This document shows positions 56,201 to 64,000 of a stretch of DNA of 64,000 nucleotides, in pieces. Under the pieces are notes generated by a model. That model searched no databases and was not told the DNA's origin. It saw nothing but the letters and a program-made list of their open reading frames with translations. Source of the stretch: Luidia sarsii (lineage: Eukaryota > Echinodermata > Asteroidea > Paxillosida > Luidiidae); the NCBI GenBank assembly GCA_949987565.1, contig OX465103.1, forward strand, positions 22,673,037 through 22,737,036, written 5' to 3'. Made by a program: the position numbers and the translations under genes. Every line of letters starts with the position of its first letter. The stretch's first letter is position 1.

Positions 56201-57731
56201 TGACAAATGATTTGCACAAAATTACAAATACCAGAACAAAAATGCTGAGTGCCTCACATTTCAATGCTAGCACTAGCATGACATTCATTCACTAGCATGA
56301 CATTCATATTTAATCGCCTGGGCTGGAAAACTCTACATAAACGAAGAGAAGAATTACATCTTAACACAATTTGGTTTATAAATGCTTAGCAGGTTTGGTT
56401 CCAACGTATCTTTTTAAAAGGTCAATTTCACTAGGGTCAACGAACATCACTCACATCACACAAGATCAAGCACTAATGGGAATGTTGTACTACCACTTCC
56501 TAGAACCAAAGCTGGTAGAAATACCTTTTAATATCATGGTACTCAAGCCTGGAATAACATTCCAGGCGGATTAAAAAATCCTTTTCCCACAACATCAGTC
56601 CAAAGCTTTGTTAACTATTGTATGCAATGTAATTCTTTAAAATGTAAAATGTAAATTGATATATGTGTTTTTAATGTTTTTTAAACTGTACATGTATGTA
56701 TGTTTCTTATGTTATTGGGACCCATGGGAGATCAGTGCTTTGCAAGCGCTAAATGGGACACCAAGTGAAGAAATAAAGAAGAAATAAATAAATACATAAA
56801 TTCACAATACTACTTAAAGTTAAACTGTTTAACCTGTTTAACTTACTTACTTTTTTACAATTCAATTGATCTAAACTTCTATCTTTCTTAGTCCGAGTAA
56901 CTTGGACCCTTACAATCGCCCTTTTTTTTTAATTTTGAGGGTAAAATCTGGGGGTTTTAGTTGGGGGTAGTCATGGAGTCGAACACATAGTTACTTACCG
57001 GGTTTCCCAGCAGGATTCCTTGGACCCTACTACTAATTTTAGTAATACTACCGGGTCGGGCAACACTAGTATTACTAATACTAATAGTAATACTAATACT
57101 AGTGTTGCCCACCCCCTCAAAATTTTTAAAAAGGGCGATTGTAATGTAACTGTAAGGGTCCAAATTACTCGGACTATATCTTTGATTCTTTCTTATCTTC
57201 CTTTGTCAGTTTTGTGTAAATTACCTTTTTCCTCTGCTTTTCCAGGTGCTGCTCCTGTCGGACCATGAAGGTGGTGCCCAGGGTCTCGGCAATCTTGAGA
57301 CTGGCCGAGCTCATCTGCGGCTTGAAGGTGAACTCGTCCTGGCAGTGCTGCTGCACGGCGGCCAGCCGGGTGGCGCGGGCCCGCTGCATCAGCCCCGAGC
57401 GGGCCGGCCTGCCGCCGCCGCTCGCCCCCGCCTGCTGCTGCTGCTGCTGCCCGGTGGTGGAGCCGCAGCCGGTGATGTTCAGCTTGGGCGCGTAGGTCAG
57501 GTCCGACTCGATGGAGAAGCGCTGCGAGGCGGCCAAGCCCAGGTCCCGATCGCCGCCGATCGCCGTGGCGGCGACGGGATGGCCGCGGTGGTGGTGGTGA
57601 GCGGCCCCGTCCCGGTGGTGCTCGCCGGCCGACGACGACGACGGAGAAGCGTCGACTTCCACCGGCATGGACCCCAGCTTCAACGGACTGACCATCCCCG
57701 CAGCAGCTGGCGGTGAGTCCACTTGCAACAT
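40388..57731 (-). CDS. TTLL3: TTLL3/TTLL8-like tubulin monoglycylase, 14 exons, 1194 aa
   Basis: Exons: 57731-57225, 51785-51684, 50842-50632, 49063-48867, 48014-47846, 47412-47318, 46702-46574, 45891-45777, 45341-44972, 44469-44321, 43960-43720, 43202-42980, 42006-41794, 41251-40388. The coding length is 3585 nt, with all donors GT and every phase consistent. TTLL3 and TTLL8 attach the first glycine to glutamate side chains of tubulin tails in cilia and flagella, using an ATP-grasp fold; this is family knowledge. The first in-frame ATG is at 57731. Upstream the frame stays open into a purine-rich leader, so a longer start is possible. Which of the two vertebrate paralogues it matches was not decided. 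The nearest genes are an unrecognised one downstream and divergent DNAJC2. Confidence 0.93.
41438..41540 (+). mobile_element. tRNA-derived SINE
   Basis: GCTGGATAGCTCAGATGGGA (A box) and CCTCGGGTTCAAATCCCGG (B box), followed by the TTGCTCAAAAG body. In TTLL intron 13. A copy of the second SINE family on the minus strand adjoins at 41611-41720 (GGGATTCGAACC). Confidence 0.75.
41794..48014 (-). CDS. TTLL3: TTLL gene exons 5-13: catalytic TTL domain
   Basis: Residues about 340-907. Exon 5 starts [20 protein letters not shown], the glycylase N-terminal motif, followed by an acidic insert across exons 5-6. Exon 7 has [18 protein letters not shown] and [13 protein letters not shown]. Exon 8 has DFYPRSYKI. 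Exon 10 ends [15 protein letters not shown], the nucleotide-binding motif, continued by [15 protein letters not shown] in exon 11. Exon 11 also holds [14 protein letters not shown] and [20 protein letters not shown]. Exon 13 has [20 protein letters not shown] with the metal-binding E and N of ATP-grasp enzymes. All expected catalytic motifs are intact. Exon 9 carries a 122-codon insert with an acidic [11 protein letters not shown] run and an AKAKAKA run. Confidence 0.95.
42731..42973. repeat. (GACT)n array abutting the TTLL exon 12 donor
   Basis: About 60 GACT units with a few GGCT/GGAT variants. On the transcribed strand this reads GTCAGTCAGTCAG. The exon 12 donor GTCAGT at 42974-42979 forms the array's first unit. 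Confidence 0.97.
43360..43650 (+). repeat. 18-bp minisatellite (GAGATGTGACTTGGACTT)
   Basis: About 13 nearly identical units in TTLL intron 11, with degenerate edges (GACTCAGACTTGAGATGTG). It is related in sequence to the arrays at 48110-48760 and short segments at 13825-13890 and 14380-14450. Confidence 0.92.
44590..44955 (+). repeat. TATGGCAGTTCTAC imperfect tandem repeat
   Basis: Units of 11-22 bp built from TATGGCAGTTCTACAGTA repeat irregularly through most of TTLL intron 9, ending 17 bp before the exon 9 donor. Confidence 0.8.
45600..46135. repeat. Two decayed copies of the hammerhead-like repeat
   Basis: 45605-45730 (GCCTTTCAGAAAGGACCTGC, GGATCGAAAGCTCGGGCCCT, CAGCGAGCAGTTTGCAAC) and 45990-46130 (an inverted arm, then GAAACATTAAGCCCTCTCC, CAGTAAGCAGTTTGCAGC) flank TTLL exon 8 on both sides. 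Confidence 0.65.
46224..46320 (+). mobile_element. tRNA-derived SINE
   Basis: CAGCTCAGATGGGAAGAGCG (A box) and TCTGGTTCAAGTCCGGGTCC (B box). In TTLL intron 7. Confidence 0.7.
46752..46812 (-). repeat. Best-preserved hammerhead-like core
   Basis: On the minus strand the copy reads CCTTTGATGAGAAAGGTCCT, then GCTAGGATCGAAACGTCAGG. TGATGAG, a GGTCC/GGATC stem and GAAACGTC are therefore all present in hammerhead order. The first core base is T rather than C. Confidence 0.5.
46800..47140 (-). pseudogene. LINE reverse-transcriptase C-terminal remnant
   Basis: The minus-strand frame contains [20 protein letters not shown] and GHVVDGCP, the C-terminal zinc-knuckle pattern (W..S..C.CG..QT..H....CP) seen in non-LTR retrotransposons. 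Only this end is present, in TTLL intron 6. Confidence 0.6.
48110..48760 (+). repeat. TGACTCAGGACTCAGACTC minisatellite
   Basis: Units of about 18-27 bp (TGTGACTCAGGACTCAGACT, CGAGGCT) fill most of TTLL intron 4. The best-preserved part is 48410-48735. TGACTCA, the AP-1 consensus, recurs in almost every unit. Confidence 0.92.
48867..57731 (-). CDS. TTLL3: TTLL gene exons 1-4: long disordered N-terminal region
   Basis: Residues 1-339. Exon 1 contains HHHHRGH and a QQQQQQ run coded by pure CAG codons, then [20 protein letters not shown] and a charged [10 protein letters not shown] end. Exon 2 ([20 protein letters not shown]) and exons 3-4 are Ser/Thr/Pro-rich, ending in [15 protein letters not shown], a helix leading into the catalytic part. 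Vertebrate glycylases have shorter N-termini as I recall. Exon membership rests on splice sites and phase. Confidence 0.8.
49330..49385 (+). mobile_element. tRNA-derived SINE head fragment
   Basis: CAGGCTGGATAGCCCATGTG then GGTGGTACGTTGAGCAG matches the first half of the SINE family. The B box is missing. Confidence 0.4.
49544..50032. mobile_element. Foldback element with 88-bp arms and hammerhead-like motif
   Basis: The left arm (49544-49633) runs TAGGAAGGTTTGCGGTGACA to GTAACTCGACGTT. The right arm (49946-50032) is its complement. Next to the left arm, the minus strand reads CTCCTGTTGACGGCCAGAGC then ATACTGGTCGAAACGTCGAG, a second hammerhead-like arrangement with an 6-bp GGCCAG/CTGGTC stem. 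It lies in TTLL intron 3. Confidence 0.75.
52085..52240. mobile_element. Short TIR element, GGATTTCACAAAGCC type
   Basis: GGGCTGGATTTCACAAAGCC with TTACGATG at the left, and reversed GGTCGATTTCATGAAACCCA with TCGTAACTTACGAT at the right. About 155 bp, in TTLL intron 1. Confidence 0.55.
53755..53965 (-). repeat. Inverted copy of the dispersed repeat at 5565-5745
   Basis: On the minus strand: GAGGCTGCCCCAGTGCACAC, GTGTTTGTCTCCAAAAC, and GCAAAGGGCTGTGTATG in the same order as at 5565-5745. Confidence 0.6.
56018..56085. mobile_element. Hairpin element, GTTGCGGTAAC termini, second copy
   Basis: ATAGTTGCGGTAACTGTAGC and, reversed, CATAGTTGCGGAAACCGTAA flank a short stem with CCTCGTCCTCA. Same design as the element at 5198. 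Confidence 0.6.
56340..56790 (+). pseudogene. LINE 3' end remnant
   Basis: The frame [18 protein letters not shown] is typical of the region after the reverse transcriptase in CR1/L2-type LINEs (F.CL.GL.P.YL). It is followed by decayed coding sequence and a 3' tail with GGGACCCATGGGAGATCAGT and GAAATAAATAAATACA. In TTLL intron 1. Confidence 0.6.
56890..57175. mobile_element. AGTCCGAGTAACTTGG-family palindromic element, long copy
   Basis: Same termini as 2832-2972, with inner GGGTCC...TTACAATCGCCC stems. The centre carries an extra inverted TACTAATACTAGTGTTGCCC repeat. An additional block (GGGTAAAATCTGGGGGTTTT) is shared with 31796-31890. It ends 49 bp before the TTLL exon 1 donor. Confidence 0.75.
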
Positions 57732-58436
57732 GATTCTTCTACTCCTCCTCCGTCCTCCTCCCCGCTCGGGAAGCTTTCCCTGGAAGGGGCCCGAATCGGA
57801 AAGGGAATACAACCTCACATCTATAATCGTGGTTCTTTGCTGCTACATTGTTGACCCGTGGTTACCGTTTATTGTGGAGTTTGGGAGTGATTAACTTTTA
57901 ACGAGTTCAATCATGGCCCGACGCGTCCCTGTCCCTGTGTATACAAATTGGGCCCTGTGTATTTACTGCTTACATTATCTTCATGTTGTTATCTCCATGG
58001 AGGCACGCTATTTTGTGTGTCATGTAAATAATCGTCACTGGTGTACGTCAAAAGCAGCGTTAAATGGTTTGACTCTGCCAGGGTACCAGTTAGATCAATA
58101 TTATTCAAACCACAAGGTGGCGCTGTTAGCGTTGTTCGGTTAGAGTACCTACATGTTGTAGGTACTCTATGTTCGGTGTTTTGCGTACCGGGAAACATTC
58201 CACCAAAGACTCGGCATTGAGTATTTTGGGAAGGCCAATATCTAGGCCTAAGGGCTGCATGGATAGCTCATCGGATGTACCGTCGCTGATGATGAGAGAA
58301 ATAATTTATTGTTAAACGTGAAGACACGTACTTTTACCGACTGTGCGTGTGGCACCATCACTGATCTATAAAAGGAGGTATTAGGCGAGCCTAATAATAC
58401 TTAATAATAATTATGATAATAAAAGTGATATACAAA

Positions 58437-58597
58437 AATGTTGCAAACTGCTTACTGACTTTAATTACCCAAATGCAAATCTTAAAATTTAGTGGGCCTG
58501 ACGTTTCGATCCTAGCAGGACCTTTCTCTGCCTTTGAGAAAGGTCCTGCTAGGATCGAAACGCCAGGCCCACTAAATTTTAAGACTTATGATAATAT
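58437..58597. mobile_element. Full palindromic copy of the hammerhead-like repeat
   Basis: TTGCAAACTGCTTACTGACT at the left, then AGTGGGCCTGACGTTTCGAT, AGCAGGACCTTTCTC, the centre TGCC, and the complement of all of this on the right. Arms about 60-75 bp. A second, partial copy lies at 58640-58745. Confidence 0.8.
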
Positions 58598-58934
58598 ACT
58601 TCATACTACACTTCATACTACACCATAGAGTGATATACACAAATGTTGCAAACTGCTAACTGACGTCTAAAATTACCAAAATGCAAATCTTAACATTTAG
58701 TGGGCCTGACGTTTCGATCCTAACAGTAACAGGACCTGTCTCTGGTTCCAACTTCCCGGGCGGCGCGGTCAGCAAAGTTTTCTTTCCCTTTTTCAAAACC
58801 ATAGCACTATATTATGTGTGCACCGTACCCAGGCATCGCCAGCGACTATACACGATTCCCATTGAATGATTGACAAACTTCAAGTTAGGGAAAACATGGA
58901 TCATCAGGCTCGGGCTCAGGCTAATTGTCTCCGT

Positions 58935-59470
58935 CCGTGACAAAACCTGATTTCGGTGATAGGAGAACGATTTGTGGAGATCTGATTTCGGAAAACGATT
59001 TTCAGAGATTATCGGAAATCGATGATGATCGGGGATCGTATTTCGGATCGAGGTCCAAGATTGGACGATTGGAGAACGAATTTTGGTTTTCGGTGATCAA
59101 TTTTTCGACGATCGGAGTTCACTCATTTCGGTTTCGGCGGAGAACGATTTTCGAGGACCGAATTGCCGAGAGGTAGTTGGAGAAAGGATTTCGGCGATCG
59201 GATATTGGATTTCGGATTTCGGAAAACGAATTTCAGTGGTCGAAGATCAACTTTTCGGAGATCGAGGATCGGATTTCGGAGATGATCGAATTTTCGAAGA
59301 TCGGATCTAGGAGAACGATTTTTGAATTTCGGAGAACCAGTTACGAAGATCGGAGATCAGATTATTTTCAGAGAACCAATTTTGGAGTGTCGGAGTTCAA
59401 ATATCAAATATCAGAGGTATAGGAGAACCAATTTCGGAGTGTCGGATTTCGAATCTGGAATCTGGAATAT
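58935..59470 (+). repeat. GGAGAACGATTTCGG degenerate tandem repeat
   Basis: Irregular 15-40 bp units built from GATCGGAGAACGATTTTCG. It gives an open frame of FGDR/ISE-type repeats that is not convincing as a protein. Confidence 0.75.
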
Positions 59471-60284
59471 CGAGGATTGAGCATAAGAACATGAAACCCG
59501 TTACTTCGATGCTTTAATCTTTAATCTCAAATCTTGAACCATGTCTCCGCCATACTCGAAACTTGAACCTTGTATCTCGATATACTCGCGAATCTTGAAC
59601 CTTGGATCTCGATGCTCGAATCTTGAACCCTAACGATAAAAAACAAGTAAATGGTAGATAAAATGAAACAGGGAGTAAGTATTATAGTGTGTGCACATTT
59701 TTGGCGGGCAGTTTTGCTCTCTTCGGTGACGCGGTCATCACGATGTGGAATCCTGAAGTTTCCAGTTATACTGATATATGAATCCAGATTTGCTTGCTGG
59801 GTGCAGGCGTGACATTTAGCAATGTCCAGTTGTTTTGAAGTTCAATCTATAGTTGCATATTCTGCAGGCTTGTCCTAACATGATGTAATCTTATGTCTGT
59901 TTGATGAATGTTTAGAAGTTAAGTGTTCAACAAAAATTGGCACCCCACCACAAAAGGCCTCAAGTTTAGCTTGTTGACGCCTTTGTACATATGTACCTAA
60001 TCAGAATTATCAACCCACCCATTAGGCCTGACAGGTGCTTGATTGATCCTTTAAAAAAATAATAAGCAGATTTCTAATCAAAGTGTCTCCGTCCGTCAAC
60101 CCACCCATACGGGCGCGTGGTTGATCCTTTGAGACTAGCAGATTTTAAATCAAAATGTCTCAACCCACCCATGGCCATGATACGGGCGCGTGGTTCGATC
60201 CTTTGAGACTAGCAGAATGTCTCGGCGGGCGCGTGGTTGATCCTTTGAGACTAGCAGATTTTAAATCAAAATGTCCCAACTACA

Positions 60285-60440
60285 CAGTAAGCCAGGCTAT
60301 ACATCTCAAAATTTAGTGGGCCTGACGTTTCGATCCTAGCAGGACCTTTCTCAAAGCACTCTGCCTTTGAAATGTCAGGCCCACTAAATTTTGAGATTTG
60401 CATTTTGGTAATTTTAGACAGTAAGCAGTTTGCAACAATT
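60285..60440. mobile_element. Palindromic copy of the hammerhead-like repeat
   Basis: AAATTTAGTGGGCCTGACGT, AGCAGGACCTTTCTCAAAGC, then a shortened opposite arm GAAATGTCAGGCCCACTAAA and CAGTAAGCAGTTTGCAAC. It lies about 240 bp upstream of the DNAJC2 start. Confidence 0.75.
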
Positions 60441-60682
60441 AATTTTGGTGTATTATCACTATTGAAGTACACATGTGCGCGTACATGTACGCGAGCCACA
60501 GGATTCGTACGTCCGCACACAAGTCCGCACCCCGTCCGCACACATGATCCGCAACACGCTGGCCGGCTGGTGCGGTTGATCGCCAGTAGAAAACACATGG
60601 TCACGGCCCGCCGACACTGACTTCCACTTCCACGGTTTGTCCCCAAGATTTTCGAAGAAGCGACCTGAGACCGATCGTCAAA

Positions 60683-63322
60683 ATGACGGGCGAGTCTGTA
60701 TCTCCACCTCCTCCCTCTTCGAGTGGTGTTAAGTCCAAGGTTTTTGGCGCCTTGTCAGGTGAGTTTGGTCTCCATGAAGGCATGATTTCACGTGACTCAA
60801 GCTAGCATGGATTGATGACGGTGATCAAACTGATCATGCAGTGATGCACTGTCTGTACATTACATAGGGCCTACATCATTTTACATTATGATGTATGAAC
60901 TATGAAGTATGATGTAGTACTACTAGTACTAGTAGTGATTTCATTCAGTCATTGACAGACATTGACCCAACTAAATTAACACAGTAAATACTAACACTTA
61001 CACTGTTACAGTACACAGGACCCAAAGTCCCAGATCCTCCGACTCGGTACCCACCACAGTCCCCGACGGTACTGAGTATGCTTTCAGGTCAACTCGTACC
61101 TTGGTCAACTCGTACCTTGGTCAACTCGTACCTTGGTCAACTCGTACCTTGGTCAACTCGTACCGTCAATTAAGTCAACTCGTACCTTCAGTTAGGTCAA
61201 CTCGTACCTTCGAAAGTTTTCATGTGTTGAGAGTTTCGCGGAAAATATCGATGGATAATATGATCGATGCGTGATGTTTGGGTACTATTATCGTGGTGGG
61301 TTTTAGTATTTATTCGCTATGAGTGGGTTTTTACGTTGGATATAATTGTTACTGTAGTGTGTTTTTTTGGGGGGGATGGACACACGTTGTTTTTTGCGTG
61401 AATAATGCGTTGTGGGATTTTTACGTTGTTTCAAGAATGCTGTGCCTATGCATATCAGTTTGGTTAATTTCATGCTTTTATCCGAAACTTTTCCTTGAAA
61501 TTTAATTATTTATATAATTGTAATAATTTCGTTACTTTTCACTAAATTTGTATTTGTTGTACCTTTTTTTTCCTATGTGTATTATTATTTTTTATTTTTT
61601 TTAATTAAATGGACTACCGTTTATAAATGTCTCTTAAAGTTTGTGTTGGCCCTGAAAAGGGCCGGTGGGTTTACATTCTTGAAGCGGCTATACTCGCCAA
61701 GTGAAGAACTCCATTGCTAAAGTCTATTCCATTCCCAGAAGTTCGGCACTAAAACAAAAGCCACCAGGTCCCAAGGACAAGCCCAAGGTTCCCTTAGTTA
61801 CTTCCTATCACCCTTCTCTTCCTCCTCTCAGGAAGATAACTAAGGAAAACCACCATATTCTCCACACTTCAGATCGTCTGGCTGATGCCATTCCAAATTC
61901 GCCTGTTTTGGTTCCCCCTTTGGACTCTTCACCTCCAACTAAATTTAAAGGAAATAGACTCTTTCAATGGACAATCTTCTGGAACCACCCACACGACCTA
62001 TGGCTGTATCACGGGAGGAGGACCTGCGGGCCAAACTCACCGCCTCGACAGCTTCAAGAATTTCCTAATTGTTTTCGTTTCGGTCCCTGCGTGAATGGTC
62101 ACTTATTCTCCCATGCACGTGCATGTGAGATCCTTCAGATCCTATCTATACCTACGATGCCTTTAACAATTTGGCCCATAGTGTGGTTGCGAGTGACGTC
62201 GGCGACATCACAGAGGCTCCAGTAGCGGCGGCTAATCACTGCATTTAACAATGACGTCGGCGACATCACGGAAGAAACTGTTTTCCAATTCTTCCTCCAG
62301 CAAATCGATTGTGCAATGGGCTCAATTTTTTCAGTGTACAGTGGCCCTTTTAATGTTGTCATAATTACGGTATAATGTGTAAAACTTAAAACTGAGTTGA
62401 CTAATAAAATAATGAAGGTACGAGTTGACCACGGTACGAGTTGACTTAAATGAAGGTACGAGTTGACCAAGGTACGAGTTGACTTAAATGAAGGTACGAG
62501 TTGACCAAGGTACGAGTTGACCAAGGTACGAGTTGACTTAAATGAAGGTACGAGTTGACCAAGGTACGAGTTGACCTGTTACCCTGAGTATCTGGGCTCT
62601 GTTTGCGGCTTTTTAGTCTAATTTCTAAATCAAGATTAATGACCGTCAGACCTAGTCCGAGTAACTTGGACCCAACAAGTCACCCTTTTTTCATCAAATT
62701 TTGAAATTTTGAGATTCGGGTGACATTCACCCAAATTTTTCAAAATTCGATAAAACAAGGGTGACTTGTCGGGTCCAAGTTACTCGGACTACTTCAGACC
62801 ATAATAAATTGTGTACTATATTTACTAATTATAAGATAATAAGATTATCATAATATTACCAGTACTAATAGTATTACTATTAATTAGTTTGACTAGTTTT
62901 ACTATTATTGATATTATATATTGATTATTAATATATGACACTCTTTTGGGCGAAGTTCAGAACACAGTTCAGAAAGCTATGTCAGAGGGGATACCTGATT
63001 CATGTTTCCACCTTATGATGATCTGGCCCATTTTAAAGGAAAGGGAAACTGACAAAGTTACTGACAAATTGTCAATTTTGATCTGAATTTGGTACTTCTT
63101 GTGTCCTTCTGTCCCCCTCCCCACCCAGCTGCCTTGACAGTGCGCGTGGAACCTGTCGGCCGCTGGTTCGAAGCCCACCTCCACCGTCGCCACCACCACC
63201 ACAACCTGTCCCACACCTCGGGCTCCCTGGGCTCCGATTCCTCCTCCGACAGCTCGGACGATGACCTGGACTACGACGAGGACGACTCCATGCTGCTGAC
63301 CCTTGACCCCAAGGACTGGAAG
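60683..63322 (+). CDS. DNAJC2: DNAJC2 (MPP11/zuotin), first two exons, partial at the window edge
   Basis: Exons 60683-60758 and 63129-63322; donors GTGAGT and GTACCG, acceptor CACCCAG, phase 1 junction. The 90 residues contain VRVEPVGRWFEAHLHRR and, at the end, LLTLDPKDWK, both hallmarks of DNAJC2 just before its J domain. The serine/aspartate run between them corresponds to the acidic linker of the human protein. DNAJC2 works with an Hsp70 partner at the ribosome exit and, in animals, also on chromatin. The J domain, zuotin domain and SANT repeats must lie past 64000. A read-through frame after 63322 stops soon at 63361, which supports the donor. The start context is TCAAAATGACGG. Confidence 0.9.
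61080..62583. mobile_element. 1.5-kb foldback element with 8-bp target duplication
   Basis: The left arm (about 61086-61212) is a tandem of CAACTCGTACCTTGGT units. The right arm (about 62418-62577) holds the complementary GTACGAGTTGACCAAG units. CTGAGTAT occurs just outside both ends (61072-61079 and 62584-62591). It occupies most of DNAJC2 intron 1. Confidence 0.75.
61701..62225 (+). pseudogene. Retroelement coding remnant, possibly Penelope-like
   Basis: The frame has VPLVTSYHPSLPPLRKITKE and HTSDRLADAIPNSPVLVPP. This resembles the region after the reverse transcriptase in Penelope-like elements (YHPSLPPL..I....H.L..SD.L...). The following cysteine region appears shifted between frames, so the copy is broken. 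It lies inside the foldback element. Confidence 0.4.
62654..62790. mobile_element. AGTCCGAGTAACTTGG-family palindromic MITE
   Basis: Same 20-bp ends as 2832-2972 and nearly the same arms (CAAGTCACCC, TTTTGAAATTTTGAGATTCG). 137 bp, in DNAJC2 intron 1, 63 bp after the foldback element. Confidence 0.85.
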
Positions 63323-63448
63323 GTACCGCCTAGCCCGCTGGCCCCCGACCGATCTGAATGAATGTCTGTTCACTCTGAGATGAGCTCGATGCTCTTCATT
63401 CGATGCTCTCCTACAGTCCGCCCACAGCTGATCTATCAGCTGTCGTCG

Positions 63449-63645
63449 GTCACACTAATTGGCGTCAAGACGGCGTCAAGACACGATGGCGTTAACATGG
63501 CGTCAATACACCCACACAACCAAAATTACCAAAAGCAGTAGCAGACTTTTTATTACTGGCCAAAACAATTTTTTGGCTTGAAAAAGAGAGATGAGGCGTC
63601 CAGAAATTGCCGTTCCCATTTTAATTTAGGCAATGCTCTCACTGT
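63449..63645 (+). mobile_element. Left part of the GGCGTCAAGAC transposon, second copy
   Basis: GTCACACTAATTGGCGTCAA and the following 190 bp match 1871-2062, including AAAAGCAGTAGCAGACTTTT and AGAAATTGCCGTTCCCATTT. The similarity stops near GCTCTCACTG, where another element begins. Confidence 0.75.
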
Positions 63646-63654
63646 ACCTTGTCA

Positions 63655-63957
63655 AGCCTCGCGCTTTTTTTTACTAGCCCACCGGGCTAGTAAATTGAGT
63701 TTTTTGCTAGCCCGCGGCAAGTTTTACTAGCCCTGTATAATTAATATTGAATTTAACATAAGGTTTTTACATGTAGGTCAAGTAAAACTAATTATTAGTT
63801 TCTACTTTCTCATCCCCACCCACATCGTTTTTTGCCAACACACTGCTGTCGACTTTTTACTAGTCCGCCGGGCAATCAATGTTGGTCATTTTACTTGCCC
63901 GCAGCTGTTTTTACTAGACTATGACCGTCGGGCTAGTGCTAAGGTCGAGCCCTGCTT
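63655..63957. mobile_element. GGGCTAGTAAA-rich TIR element
   Basis: CAAGCCTCGCGC at the left and, reversed, CAAGCAGGGCTCGACCTTAG at the right form imperfect ends. Inside, TTTTACTAGCCC and its complement recur. hAT-like by appearance only. Confidence 0.45.
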
Positions 63958-64000
63958 GTCACAACCAACTCATTAGATGCTTTTCGTCATCTCTGTTTGC

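Larger units (their letters stand above)
57732..60682. other. Divergent TTLL / DNAJC2 intergenic region
   Basis: No gene supported. Next to TTLL exon 1 is a C/T-rich leader. The rest holds palindromic hammerhead-like repeats (58437-58597, 58650-58745, 60285-60440), a short palindrome at 58143-58169 (GAGTACCTACATGTTGTAGG), the GGAGAACGATTTCGG repeat (58935-59470) and a GATCCTTTGAGACTAGCAGA repeat (60080-60260). Confidence 0.55.

Noticed and set aside
63089..63361. 90-codon frame read as a stand-alone gene
   Set aside because: It is DNAJC2 exon 2 plus intron on both sides; the true exon is 63129-63322.

Overview
The window is a stretch of animal nuclear genome. Every gene is broken into short exons by GT-AG introns, and the spacers and introns are full of short DNA transposons, palindromes, tRNA-derived SINEs and mini/microsatellites. 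The encoded proteins (TPRKB, ALG10, a copine, a TTLL3/8-type tubulin glycylase, DNAJC2) point to a metazoan with cilia. GC-rich coding exons, small conserved exons and the repeat style suggest a marine invertebrate, perhaps a deuterostome such as an echinoderm, hemichordate or amphioxus. That placement is inference only.

Layout: (1) 176-3356 (-) TPRKB, four exons, complete at 180 aa. (2) 4125-6905 (+) ALG10, three exons, complete at 463 aa. It is head-to-head with TPRKB across 768 bp, most of which is one foldback element. (3) 6906-11170 is a tail-to-tail spacer with an MITE and a 35-bp satellite. (4) 11171-32948 (-) is a 17-exon copine of 558 aa; all junctions were rebuilt in phase. Its introns hold at least 20 repeats, including a 1.25-kb polypurine tract, a 1.8-kb minisatellite and a 672-bp near-perfect palindrome. 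(5) 35254-38624 (-) is a predicted three-exon gene for a 201-aa protein I do not recognise. (6) 40388-57731 (-) is a 14-exon TTLL3/8-like glycylase gene of 1194 aa with long disordered tails. (7) 60683-63322 (+) holds the first two exons of DNAJC2; the J domain and the rest lie beyond the window. It is head-to-head with the TTLL gene.

The genes do not form one pathway. TPRKB belongs to the KEOPS tRNA-modification complex, ALG10 completes the lipid-linked oligosaccharide in the ER, copines are calcium-dependent membrane binders, TTLL3/8 starts glycine chains on axonemal tubulin, and DNAJC2 is a ribosome-associated chaperone and chromatin factor. The unusual part is the repeat landscape: several independent long inverted-repeat elements, a TTAA-flanked MITE family with four copies, palindromic elements with AGTCCGAGTAACTTGG termini, and a dispersed family whose core resembles a decayed hammerhead ribozyme. 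Several repeats sit directly on splice sites or promoters of the host genes.

Exon limits were set by reading both strands for GT/AG sites, reading-frame phase and family similarity recalled from memory. No alignment or transcript data were available.
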